Below, piece after piece: positions 25,229 through 33,900 of a stretch of 53,312 nt of DNA. How positions within the stretch are numbered: position 1 is the first letter of the stretch; every line of letters begins with the position of its first letter. The stretch covers positions 1-53,312 of the forward strand of contig CAKSSJ010000013.1 of NCBI GenBank assembly GCA_934488615.1. The letters run 5' to 3'. The notes below the pieces were generated by a model. That model searched no databases, was not told where the DNA came from, and saw nothing but the letters and a program-made list of their open reading frames with translations. Made by a program: the position numbers and the translations under genes. Source of the stretch: an uncultured Eubacteriales bacterium (GTDB lineage Bacteria; Bacillota; Clostridia; Oscillospirales; Acutalibacteraceae).

Positions 25229-26440
25229 TTATACTATGAATTTCTTCATCAAATCGGGGCCGAAATCAATATAATTGCCCGTTGCTTTAGCGGACTCCTC
25301 ATTGATGGACTCAACGCCGCTGTCCTTTTCCTCGGATTTATGATAAATCATATAAGGTACAGGGTCGCTTGCGTGAGTTTTTGTAACGATCGGCGTCGGA
25401 TGATCGGGAAGAATCATTATCTTGTAATCCTCGCCTATCTCCTCAAGACCCTTAATAATGATCGGAAGCACGCGGGAATCAATCATCTCGATCGACTTGA
25501 CCTTGTTCTCGGGCTCGCCTCTGTGACCACACTCATCGGGCGCCTCAAAGTGAACATAAGCAAAATCAACGCCGTTTTTGAGCTCTTCAACTGCGGCATT
25601 TGCCTTGCCCTCAAAGTTCGTGTCGATATAGCCCGTTGCGCCCTCAACCTCGGGAGTGTTCATGCCTGCCGAGATGCCGATGCCCTTGAGAAGGTCAACG
25701 GCGGAAATAACCGTGCCTTTCTTATGGTAAAGCTCCTCAAACTTCGGAAGGATAGGCTTTTTGCCCTCGCCCCAAAGCCAGATCGAATTCGCAGGGCGCT
25801 TGCCCTCTGCAATTCTCTTTTTGTTGACGGGGTGATCCTTGAGCAGCTCGTAGCTCTCTTTCATCATTGCAACAAGCGGCTTCGCATTCTCCGACGTTGA
25901 AAGGTACGGGCCTACAACTCTGTCGGAAATATCGTGCGGCGGAGTCATGTTGCCGAGATCGACCGTACCGCCGTGATGAATAAGGCAGTGGCGGTAGCTA
26001 ACGCCGTGGTAAAAATCAAATTCACCGCCGCCGAAATGCTCCTGAACCGTCTTTATTATCTCAGCTGCTTCGGCGCTTGAAATATCGCCTGCCGAATAGT
26101 CGATCATCGTTTTGTCCTCGTAGTTCGGCTCATCGGAAAGCGTTACGACATTGCATCTGAGCGCGATATCGTCGTCAGCCATTTTAACTCCGATGCTTAC
26201 AGCCTCAAGAGGAGAACGTCCCGTATAATATTTTTTCGGATCATATCCCATAACGCTGAGGTTTGCAACGTCACTGCCCGGCTTCAAGCCCTCTGCAACC
26301 GTTCTTACAAGTCCAACCTCGCCGTGCTGAGCAAGGCGGTCAAAGTTAGGCTTGTTCGCAACCATCATCGGCGTTTTGCCGCCGAGAGCGGGAACAGGAT
26401 AGTCCGCCATTCCGTCATATAATACAACAACATATTTCAT
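25229..26440 (-). CDS. apgM: Cofactor-independent phosphoglycerate mutase (archaeal ApgM type)
   Basis: A 403-residue alkaline-phosphatase-superfamily enzyme that interconverts 3- and 2-phosphoglycerate in glycolysis. The N-terminus MKYVVVLYDGMADYP carries the first metal ligand, VANLSVMGYDP carries the active-site serine, and the C-terminal ILPDHPTPI and THASDPVPYMIY hold the second metal set. It is the shorter archaeal-type form, distinct from GpmI (about 510 residues). Start chosen at ATG 26440 behind AGGTG, not the 26473 start. Some relatives are annotated as homoserine-kinase-type phosphotransferases, a less likely alternative. Confidence 0.88.
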   Translation of the reverse strand: MKYVVVLYDGMADYPVPALGGKTPMMVANKPNFDRLAQHGEVGLVRTVAEGLKPGSDVANLSVMGYDPKKYYTGRSPLEAVSIGVKMADDDIALRCNVVTLSDEPNYEDKTMIDYSAGDISSAEAAEIIKTVQEHFGGGEFDFYHGVSYRHCLIHHGGTVDLGNMTPPHDISDRVVGPYLSTSENAKPLVAMMKESYELLKDHPVNKKRIAEGKRPANSIWLWGEGKKPILPKFEELYHKKGTVISAVDLLKGIGISAGMNTPEVEGATGYIDTNFEGKANAAVEELKNGVDFAYVHFEAPDECGHRGEPENKVKSIEMIDSRVLPIIIKGLEEIGEDYKIMILPDHPTPIVTKTHASDPVPYMIYHKSEEKDSGVESINEESAKATGNYIDFGPDLMKKFIV

Positions 26441-26499
26441 ACATAGCACCTGCCTTGTGAGTATATTTTGCAATCTAATTTACCAGCTTAATTTCTCTA

Positions 26500-26530
26500 A
26501 GCCTCCCCTTGGTTGAATCAAGGGGAGGCT
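26500..26530. repeat. Short inverted repeat (RUP-like palindrome)
   Basis: AGCCTCCCCTTG and CAAGGGGAGGCT are exact inverse copies around seven bases. The same GCCTCCCC/GGGGAGGC ends mark the larger repeat elements at 29056-29266 and 49294-49442, so this looks like a solo end. It may also serve as a weak terminator for the thrS-ybaK unit, though no T run follows. Confidence 0.7.
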
Positions 26531-26591
26531 GATAGGTTTGTTCCTGAAACAATATTTTATCAAAGAAAAATCCTCAAAAACGCCTACCTAA

Positions 26592-27068
26592 TTATTCCTC
26601 AGCAACCTTGCAAACATCGACCCAGCCGCTGAAGCCCTGAGCATATTTTTCAAGCTCATCGGGAGTCAGCTCAACTGCACTGTTTGAGCTTCCGACAGCG
26701 GGGAAAACCGTATCAAATCTTTTCAGCGACTCGTCAAGATACGTCTTAACACCGTCGTTTATGCCGAACGGACACACACCGCCGATTTTATGACCGATCA
26801 TGCTTTCGACCTCGTCGGGTGTAAGCATCTTCGCCTTTGTCGAGAAAGTTGCCTTATACTTTTTGTTATCAACCTTGGCGTCACCGGCGGCGATAACAAG
26901 TATCGCTTCATCGCCGACCTTGAACGAGAGACTTTTTGCAATTCGCTGACCCTTAACACCGAGCGCCTGAGCCGCAAGCTCAACCGTTGCGCTTGATACG
27001 TCAAACTCTCTCACTCTGTCCTCAATGCCGAATCGGCTGAGGTACGCCTTGCCTTTTTCTATGGACAT
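26592..27068 (-). CDS. ybaK: YbaK/EbsC-family Cys-tRNA(Pro)/aminoacyl-tRNA deacylase
   Basis: A 158-residue trans-editing hydrolase of the YbaK superfamily, which removes wrongly attached amino acids from tRNA (Cys or Ala from tRNA-Pro in studied members). KSLSFKVGD contains the conserved lysine near residue 45, and GHKIGGVCPFGI near 110 is the typical glycine-rich loop. It starts two bases after the thrS stop, so it is almost certainly in the thrS operon and under its threonine T-box, an unusual coupling for a proline-linked editing enzyme. Confidence 0.88.
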   Translation of the reverse strand: MSIEKGKAYLSRFGIEDRVREFDVSSATVELAAQALGVKGQRIAKSLSFKVGDEAILVIAAGDAKVDNKKYKATFSTKAKMLTPDEVESMIGHKIGGVCPFGINDGVKTYLDESLKRFDTVFPAVGSSNSAVELTPDELEKYAQGFSGWVDVCKVAEE

Positions 27069-27070
27069 AA

Positions 27071-28987
27071 TCAGAAGATCTCCTTGGACTCAATCTGCTT
27101 TGCAGCCATTTCAACGAACTCATCAACGCCCATTGCGCCGATATCGCCCTCGCCGCGCTTACGAACAGAAACGCACTTGCCCTCGATGTCCTTGTCGCCC
27201 ATGAGGAGCATGTAAGGAATCTTCTGAAGCTGAGCCTCACGAATCTTGTAGCCTGTCTTTTCGCTTCTTGTGTCAACCTCACAGCGAATGCCCTCGGCTT
27301 CAAGCTTCTTTGCAATCTCAAACGCATAGTCATGATGACGGTCTGCAATCGGGAGGAGCTTAACCTGAACGGGAGCAAGCCAAATCGGGAATGCGCCTGC
27401 GAAATGCTCGGTGATAACGCCGATGAAACGCTCGATTGAACCGAATACAACACGGTGGATCATAACAGGGGTATGCTTCTCTCCGTCTGAGCCTGTATAT
27501 TCAAGATTGAATCTGTCAGGAAGCTGGTAGTCAAGCTGAATTGTACCGCACTGCCATGTTCTTCCGAGGCTGTCCTTGATGTGGAAGTCAAGCTTCGGGC
27601 CGTAGAAAGCGCCGTCACCCTCGTTGATTATATAAGTCTTGCCGACGCTTGTAATTGCGTCTGCGAGTGCCTTCGTTGCAATCTCCCAATCCTCTTCCGA
27701 GCCGATATGATCCTCGGGCATTGTTGAAAGCTCGATTTCATACGGAAGTCCGAAAAGGGTGTAAACCTCGTCAAAGAGCTGTGCGATTCTTACAACCTCG
27801 TCACGGATCTGCTCGGGAGCAAGGAGGATATGAGCGTCGTCCTGAGTGAAACAGCGAACACGGAAAAGTCCGTGAAGTGCGCCCGAAAGCTCGTTTCTGT
27901 GAACCTTGCCAAGCTCGCCGTAGCGGAGCGGCATTTCTTTATATGAATGGGGCTCAAGCTCGTAAACAAGAATACTGCCGGGGCAGTTCATCGGCTTGAT
28001 TGCGAAATCCTCGCCGTCGATAACCGTTGTGTACATATCGTCATGGTAGTGATCCCAGTGACCCGAGGTCTCCCAAAGCGAACGGCGCATGATCTGCGGA
28101 GTTGAAATCTCATAGTAGCCCCACTTCTTATGAACCTCACGCCAGTAATTGATAAGAGTATTGCGAAGAACCATGCCTTTCGGGAGGAAGAACGGCATTC
28201 CCGGAGCTTCATCTCTAAGAGCGAAAAGTCCAAGTTCTCTGCCGAGCTTTCTGTGGTCACGCTTCTTTGCTTCCTCGATAGCCTCAAGGTAAGCGTCGAG
28301 GTCAGCCTGCTTTGTGAAAGCTGTTGCATAGATACGCTGGAGCATCTTGTTCTTCTCGCTTCCGCGCCAGTAAGCACCCGTTGCCGAAGTCAGCTTGAAC
28401 GCCTTGATTCTGCCCGTATCGGGAATATGCGGACCTGCGCAAAGCTCTGTAAACTCGCCCTGCTTATAGAAGCTGATGTTCTCGCCCTTGTCGGCGTGCT
28501 CCTTGACAAGCTCGACCTTGTAGATCTCGCCCTTATCCTCATAATATTTGATAGCCTCGTCGGGTGTCATCTCAAATCTTTCAAGAGGAAGCTTCTCCTT
28601 GACGATTTTCTTCATCTCAGCTTCAATCTTTTCAAGATCCTCGGGGAGAAACGGCTTTTCAACGTCAAAGTCATAGTAGAAGCCGTTTGCGATTGACGGA
28701 CCGATTGCAAGCTTTGCCTCGGGGTAAAGTCTCTTAACTGCCTGAGCAAGGATATGCGAAGCGGTATGACGGAAGGTTCTCTTTGCCTCCTCGTCGTCCT
28801 CAAAGGTGAGGAACTCAAGCTCGCAGTCGCCCGTGATCGGGGTTCTGAGATCCTGATACTCGCCGTTGATCTTGCAGATACAAACAGCCTTGTAAAGACC
28901 CATGCCTATGCTCTTAGCAATGTCCATAGCGGTCGCACCGTTTTCGTACTCCTTAACGACGCCGCCTTTCAATGTTACGTTTGCCAT
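27071..28987 (-). CDS. thrS: Threonine--tRNA ligase
   Basis: A 638-residue class II synthetase of normal length. Order: TGS domain (1-62), second N-terminal editing domain with HTASHILAQAV near 74 and the downstream CAGPH, catalytic core with the zinc-binding KPMNCPGSIL, and the C-terminal anticodon-binding domain (VQVKLLPIADRHHDYA). The ATG at 28987 follows an AAAGGAATG ribosome site. Expression is controlled by the T-box leader at 29343-29576. A repeat element (29056-29266) separates leader and gene. Confidence 0.97.
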   Translation of the reverse strand: MANVTLKGGVVKEYENGATAMDIAKSIGMGLYKAVCICKINGEYQDLRTPITGDCELEFLTFEDDEEAKRTFRHTASHILAQAVKRLYPEAKLAIGPSIANGFYYDFDVEKPFLPEDLEKIEAEMKKIVKEKLPLERFEMTPDEAIKYYEDKGEIYKVELVKEHADKGENISFYKQGEFTELCAGPHIPDTGRIKAFKLTSATGAYWRGSEKNKMLQRIYATAFTKQADLDAYLEAIEEAKKRDHRKLGRELGLFALRDEAPGMPFFLPKGMVLRNTLINYWREVHKKWGYYEISTPQIMRRSLWETSGHWDHYHDDMYTTVIDGEDFAIKPMNCPGSILVYELEPHSYKEMPLRYGELGKVHRNELSGALHGLFRVRCFTQDDAHILLAPEQIRDEVVRIAQLFDEVYTLFGLPYEIELSTMPEDHIGSEEDWEIATKALADAITSVGKTYIINEGDGAFYGPKLDFHIKDSLGRTWQCGTIQLDYQLPDRFNLEYTGSDGEKHTPVMIHRVVFGSIERFIGVITEHFAGAFPIWLAPVQVKLLPIADRHHDYAFEIAKKLEAEGIRCEVDTRSEKTGYKIREAQLQKIPYMLLMGDKDIEGKCVSVRKRGEGDIGAMGVDEFVEMAAKQIESKEIF

Positions 28988-29055
28988 TTTATAATCATTC
29001 CTTTCATGTTTTAGGGTTTATAATACATTTTAATATACTTTACGAAACTTCTCTT

Positions 29056-29266
29056 GGCGCCCCTGTAGGGGAGCTGTCACGGCTTGTCCGTGACTGAGGG
29101 GTTTAGTTCAAGAAAAAAATAAAAGTGAAGAGCGAAAAAAAGCGGTGGCTTTGCGTTGCAAAGCATTAAAAATAATAAACCTTTTCTTTTCGTTTTTCTA
29201 TTCTCTTTTATCTTAAAAATAACCCCTCCGTTTCGCTACGCTCACCACCTCCCCTGCAGGGGAGGC
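29056..29266. repeat. MITE-like repeat element in the thrS leader
   Basis: About 210 bases with related ends. The left end reads GCCCCTGTAGGGGAGCTGTC with ACGG...CCGTGACTGAGGGG, and the right end reads CCCCTCCG...CACCTCCCCTGCAGGGGAGGC, its rough inverse. The middle is A+T rich and codes for nothing. Another member is at 49294-49442. A decayed third piece (GGGCTCTCCCCTT...AAGGAAAGGCT) is at 29301-29331. It lies between the T-box terminator and thrS. Confidence 0.75.
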
Positions 29267-29342
29267 AAGGAAAAAATTAGCAAAAATTTGTTTTGAGCGT
29301 GGGCTCTCCCCTTACCATAAGGAAAGGCTGAAAAGTTCTCAT

Positions 29343-29576
29343 AAAAAACAAAAAGCTCCATCCCAAAACAGGGATGAAGCATAGCTCCACGGTTCCACCC
29401 GTATTGCAGTCATAGACTGCCACTCAAAAGCCTTAACGCGGCGAACGGCGAACCTTATTTCGGAACGCACTCCGCAGTGGTAGCCGATTCAAAATACCGA
29501 TGCGCTCGCACCAAATGCACATCTCTCTGAGGATATTCCAACGAAGCAGCCTTCTGCATCAACGTTTTATAATATT
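29343..29576 (-). promoter_or_regulatory. T-box riboswitch (threonine) of thrS-ybaK
   Basis: Minus-strand leader with the T-box sequence GGGTGGAACCGTGGAG (29385-29400), which binds the uncharged tRNA acceptor end. It is followed by a terminator with stem GCTTCATCCC/GGGATGGAGC (29355-29380) and a T-rich tail to 29343. The specifier is probably ACC (29479-29481, followed by A), a threonine codon. Uncharged tRNA-Thr should favour the antiterminator and allow thrS transcription. Confidence 0.92.
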
Positions 29577-29582
29577 GTCTAC

Positions 29583-29611
29583 ATTTTATAACGTTTTATT
29601 TTTATTGTCAA
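29583..29611 (-). promoter_or_regulatory. Promoter of the thrS T-box leader
   Basis: On the minus strand TTGACA (29606-29611), 17 bases, TAAAAT (29583-29588). The start is expected near 29576. Confidence 0.8.
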
Positions 29612-29637
29612 GTGGCAAAATGCGGATTTTTTAAAAA

Positions 29638-29988
29638 TTAAAGATGCTTTCTCAGTGCAGATTTAGTTGAGCATACAATATCCTTAATAATTTTCAGCTC
29701 TGTCAAACTGCAATCATCAAGCTCAAGGCCGATTTCATCAACCGCGGTGTTCTTACTTTCACGCTTTTCCTCAAAAAGAATACTGTCGGTGCTTACATTA
29801 AGCGCAACGGCAATCGCGGCGAGCACGGGCAGGCTCATTTTGGTATTGCCTGTTTCGATATGGCTCATATGGGTTGTTGAAATGTTAATTTTCTCCGCCA
29901 AAGCCTCTTGAGACAGGTTCAGCGCCCTGCGATATTTTCTTATTCTCTGTCCTATTGCATAATAATCCACAAAAATCGCCCATTTCAT
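29638..29988 (-). CDS. XRE-family transcriptional regulator
   Basis: A 116-residue protein with an N-terminal Cro/CI-type helix-turn-helix (residues 9-65: IRKYRRALNLSQEALAEKIN, then STTHMSHIETG as recognition helix, and a typical LPVLAAIAVALNVSTDSIL end). The C-terminal 50 residues are acidic with no known domain. Upstream are an exact 12-base inverted repeat (30034-30065) and a third half-site, likely its own operator. It is the first of three XRE genes on this strand; each has separate spacing, so they need not be one operon. Confidence 0.85.
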   Translation of the reverse strand: MKWAIFVDYYAIGQRIRKYRRALNLSQEALAEKINISTTHMSHIETGNTKMSLPVLAAIAVALNVSTDSILFEEKRESKNTAVDEIGLELDDCSLTELKIIKDIVCSTKSALRKHL

Positions 29989-30033
29989 TAATTTATACTT
30001 GAATTATATAGGCAGTTGTGTTAATATAAAATA

Positions 30034-30065
30034 AACTATATAGGCTATAATATGCCTATATAGTT
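30034..30065. promoter_or_regulatory. Operator-like inverted repeat upstream of XRE gene 1
   Basis: AACTATATAGGC (30034-30045) and GCCTATATAGTT (30054-30065) are exact inverse copies around TATAATAT, and a third half-site TTATATAGGC lies at 30004-30013. The position 46 bases upstream of the XRE start suggests autoregulation. Confidence 0.6.
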
Positions 30066-30092
30066 AAATATTATGCAAATTCAAAAAAGAAA

Positions 30093-30125
30093 ATCCGCAA
30101 ACGCATTTATTACTGCGTCTGCGGA
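30093..30125 (-). terminator. Intrinsic terminator of XRE gene 2
   Basis: On the minus strand CCGCAGACGCA and TGCGTTTGCGG form a stem directly after the stop codon, followed by ATTTTCTTTTTT. Confidence 0.8.
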
Positions 30126-30446
30126 CTATTCTGCAAGTTCAATTCCTGTATTCAAAAGGTTTCTTATCAGCATTTCCTTTTCGGGCGGAACATTGTCGAG
30201 CGCATTGATTACCGAATACCAGCGATTGCAATCGGCTTCGCCCTTTACTATATAATCTATGCTCACACCGAGTATATCGCTGAGTTTAATCAGGTTTTCA
30301 ACGGAAAGACCCGCGATTCCCCGTTCAACCTCGCTGAAATGCTTGACGGAGATGTTCAGCTCCTCGGCAATTTTTTCCTGAGTAAGCTTAACCGTCTTGC
30401 GCTGTTTTTTTATTCTTTGTCCCATTCCCTGCTTGTAATCGTCCAT
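30126..30446 (-). CDS. XRE-family transcriptional regulator
   Basis: A 106-residue protein with an N-terminal Cro/CI helix-turn-helix (IKKQRKTVKLTQEKIAEELN, VKHFSEVERG, LSVENLIKLSDILGVSIDYIV) and a short C-terminal tail (VPPEKEMLIRNLLNTGIELAE) like that of many Clostridial XRE regulators. The longer frame begins with TTG at 30458; ATG 30446 after GGGTGAT fits better. The ligand and targets are unknown. Confidence 0.82.
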   Translation of the reverse strand: MDDYKQGMGQRIKKQRKTVKLTQEKIAEELNISVKHFSEVERGIAGLSVENLIKLSDILGVSIDYIVKGEADCNRWYSVINALDNVPPEKEMLIRNLLNTGIELAE

Positions 30447-30566
30447 ATCATCACCCAACCTGTTATGTTTATTTTACCATAACTATTTTATTCCAAAAAC
30501 AAGGTAGAATGTGTTGACAAAGTAAACCTTTAATGTTAATATTGTAATATCAATTTAAAATATTGC

Positions 30567-30773
30567 CTATTTTTCGCCTTGCTTGCGGCCGAGAAGATAG
30601 TCCACACTCACGTCGTAGAAATCGGCAAGCTTAATGAGCGTTGAAGCGGTCAGCTCGATTACACCCGTTTCATATTGTGAATATGTGTTTTGCGAAACAT
30701 TCAGCATTGCGGCAAGATCTTTTTGTTTGAGATCTCTGTCCTCTCTCAAATTTCGTATGTTCTCGTAAATCAT
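30567..30773 (-). CDS. Small XRE repressor, divergent from the CHAP/InlB-repeat gene
   Basis: A 68-residue protein that is little more than a Cro/CI helix-turn-helix (IRNLREDRDLKQKDLAAMLN, SQNTYSQYETG, STLIKLADFYDVSVDYLLG), the compact form common in Firmicutes. A TGAGGTGATATT ribosome region precedes ATG 30773. It is transcribed away from the large secreted-protein gene, and the shared intergenic region holds three ACAGATA half-sites (30821-30852) over that gene's promoter. I infer that it represses this gene and perhaps itself. Confidence 0.83.
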   Translation of the reverse strand: MIYENIRNLREDRDLKQKDLAAMLNVSQNTYSQYETGVIELTASTLIKLADFYDVSVDYLLGRKQGEK

Positions 30774-30820
30774 AATATCACCTCAAGCAATATTATGTAA
30801 TATCTTTTAAACAGATATTG

Positions 30821-30856
30821 ATAATTATCTGTAATACAGATATAATTATTTTTAGG
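30821..30856 (+). promoter_or_regulatory. Promoter of the CHAP/InlB-repeat gene with three repressor half-sites
   Basis: TTGATA (30828-30833), 17 bases, TATAAT (30851-30856). Three ACAGATA heptamers overlap it: 30821-30827, the inverse TATCTGT at 30836-30842, and 30846-30852. The first two form an inverted repeat spanning the -35; the third enters the -10. The divergent small XRE protein is the obvious candidate binder. Confidence 0.7.
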
Positions 30857-30929
30857 GAGGGCTATAAGAACAAAAAGGGAATAGATTTAGCATAAAATCA
30901 AGTTTATTTTTGGAAAGGATTGACCTAAA

Positions 30930-33900
30930 ATGAAGAAAAGACTTAAACAAATTTTATCCGCCCTGCTTGTGGCAATTATGCTTGTCGGCGCAATACCTCT
31001 TTCGGTATCGGCAGCCTATGAAAACACATATGCCAACACAGGAAATCAAAGAGATGATATTATCGGTGTTGCAAAAACACAGCTCGGCTACAAAGAAGGT
31101 GCAAATAACGCAACAAAATACGGTACTTGGTACGGCTTGCCAAATCAGCCTTGGTGTGCTATGTTTATCAGTTGGTGTGCCCGTCAAGCGGGAATTTCGA
31201 CAGATATATTGAAAAACTCGGCTGTTGCCGCTCCTGATGCAAAATATTTTAATATTCCATATTATGACGGTGCTTCTTACACACCTAAGAAAGGTGACTT
31301 GTTTTTTACTAAATCATGGAGTCATGTTGGATTGGTATATTATGTTGACGGTAGCTATTTCTACACCATAGAGGGAAATTCAAATACAACAGGAAGCAGT
31401 GAAGGAACAAGCGTAGTAACAAACCGCAGGAAAATCAGCAACTTTTATTTTGGTGTTCCGAAGTATCAGTATAATAGCGTCGCACCCACATATGCCAAAA
31501 TTTCTACAGATAAGTTAAACTATGCTGTTGACGAACCGGTTAATTTTACATTTGAGTCAGATGGCGATTTAAACAATTTATGGGTTTATTGTCCGGATGG
31601 TAGTGTTTTAACGTATAAAGATGTTGGCACTTCATATGAGCTTGCCTTTGGAATGTCAGGATTTTTTGAAGGTCTTGTTCAGACATGGAACGGAGTGGGA
31701 AATGTAAGTAGTCAGCGAATTAGTTGGTATGTTGGAAAACCACAATATTCATATATTACTGTTAATAAAAAATGTTTTGATCTTAACGAAAAAATAGAAT
31801 TTACTTTTGATACAGCTGCTCGTGGGGATTGTAATACACTATGGATTTACAAGCCGGATGGTTCATCAGAGTATTATCAAAATGTTGGTAACAGTTTCAC
31901 TATTTCTTTCTCTCAAGCGGGAAGTTATGAGGCGCTCGTTGAAGCGTGGAACGATATCGGAAGTTGTATAAGCGAAAAGGTAAGTTTTGTTATTGGAAAA
32001 TACGAGATTAAATATAATGTATCAGGTTATAAGAACCAAACAAAGTATTTTAATGAAACAATCGGTATTAGTTCCACCAAGCCGACAGGCAAGAGCTTTA
32101 CCGTTACATACAATGCAAACGGCGGTACGGTTTCATCATCAAGCAAAACGGTTTCGCAGACTTTTACAAACTGGAATACTGCGGCAAACGGCAGCGGCAC
32201 GGCATACAACGCAGGTGCAACCTACAGCGCAAATGCAAATGTAACGCTCTATGCACAGTATGCAAATCCGTCAATCGGTTCACTGCCGACACCGACTCGC
32301 TCGGGTTATGCTTTTGACGGTTGGTACACTTCCGCAAACGGCGGAACAAAGATCACCGACTCGACAAAGGTGACGGCAAACACGACTGTATATGCACACT
32401 GGAAAGCAAACGCTTACACTGTTTCCTACAACATGAACGGCGGAACAGGCTCGATTGCAAGTCAGACAAAGACTCACGGTACAAACCTTACGCTTACAAC
32501 AGCAAAACCGACAGGCAAGAGCTTCACCGTTACATACAATGCAAACGGCGGTACGGTTTCAACATCAAGCAAGACAGTTTCTCAGTCTTTCACAAATTGG
32601 AACACTGCGGCAAACGGAAGCGGCACGGCATACAACGCAGGTGCAACCTACAGCGCAAACGCAAATGTAATACTCTATGCACAGTATGCAAATCCGTCAA
32701 TCGGTTCTCTTCCGACTCCGACTCGCTCGGGTTATGCTTTTGACGGTTGGTACACTGCCGCAAACGGCGGAACAAAAATCACCGACTCAACAAAAGTGAC
32801 AGCAAACACGACTGTATATGCTCATTGGAAAGCAAATTCCTACACCGTTTCTTACAACGTTAACGGTGGCATGGGCTCAATCGCAAATCAGACAAAAATT
32901 TACGGTACAAATCTTACACTTATAACTGCAAAGCCGACAGGCAAGAGTTTCACTGTTACATATAATGCTAACGGCGGTACGGTTTCAACATCAAGCAAGA
33001 CAGTTTCTCAGTCTTTCACAAATTGGAACACTGCGGCAAACGGAAGCGGCACGGCATACAACGCAGGTGCAACCTACAGCGCAAACGCAAATGTAATACT
33101 CTATGCACAGTATGCAAATCCGTCAATCGGTTCTCTTCCGACTCCGACTCGCTCGGGTTATGCTTTTGACGGTTGGTACACTGCCGCAAACGGCGGAACA
33201 AAGATCACCGATACGACAAAGGTGACAGCGAATACAACTGTTTATGCTCATTGGAAAGCAAACGCTTACACCGTTTCCTACAACGTAAACGGCGGAACAG
33301 GCTCAATTGCAAGTCAGACAAAGACTCACGGTACAAACCTTACACTTACAACAGCAAAACCGACAGGCAAGAGCTTCACCGTTACATACAATGCTAACGG
33401 CGGTACGGTTTCATCATCAAGCAAGACAGTTTCTCAGTCTTTCACGAATTGGAATACTGCGGCAAACGGAAGCGGCACGGCATACAATGCAGGTGCAACC
33501 TACAGCACAAACGCAAATGTAACGCTCTACGCACAGTATGCTAACCCGTCAATCGGTTCTCTTCCGACTCCGACTCGCTCGGGTTATGCTTTTGACGGTT
33601 GGTACACTGCCGCAAACGGCGGAACAAAGATTACCGATACGACAAAGGTAACAGCAAACACAACTGTATATGCTCATTGGATAAAAAATTCAGAAACAAA
33701 AGCAGTTGTTAGGGGCGTTAAGATTGACCACAACGCTACCTTTAACTACAAGTCAACTTATATGCTTTCTCCGGAAGTCAAAGCCGACAATGGTGCAAAG
33801 TACACGATTAAGTATGAATCTTCAAATACAAAGGTTGCAACGGTTGGTGAGGACGGCAAGATTTACGGTGCAAAGAAAGGTAATGCGACAATCACCTGCA

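Noticed and set aside
29638..30773. Three XRE genes as part of a prophage or toxin-antitoxin island
   Set aside because: No integrase, phage structural gene, toxin or attachment site is present between 29577 and 34016. They look like chromosomal regulators.
32080..33690. Regular repeats considered as a CRISPR array or minisatellite
   Set aside because: The period is 426 bases, the frame is open throughout and substitutions are mostly compatible with coding; this is a protein repeat, not spacer-repeat DNA.
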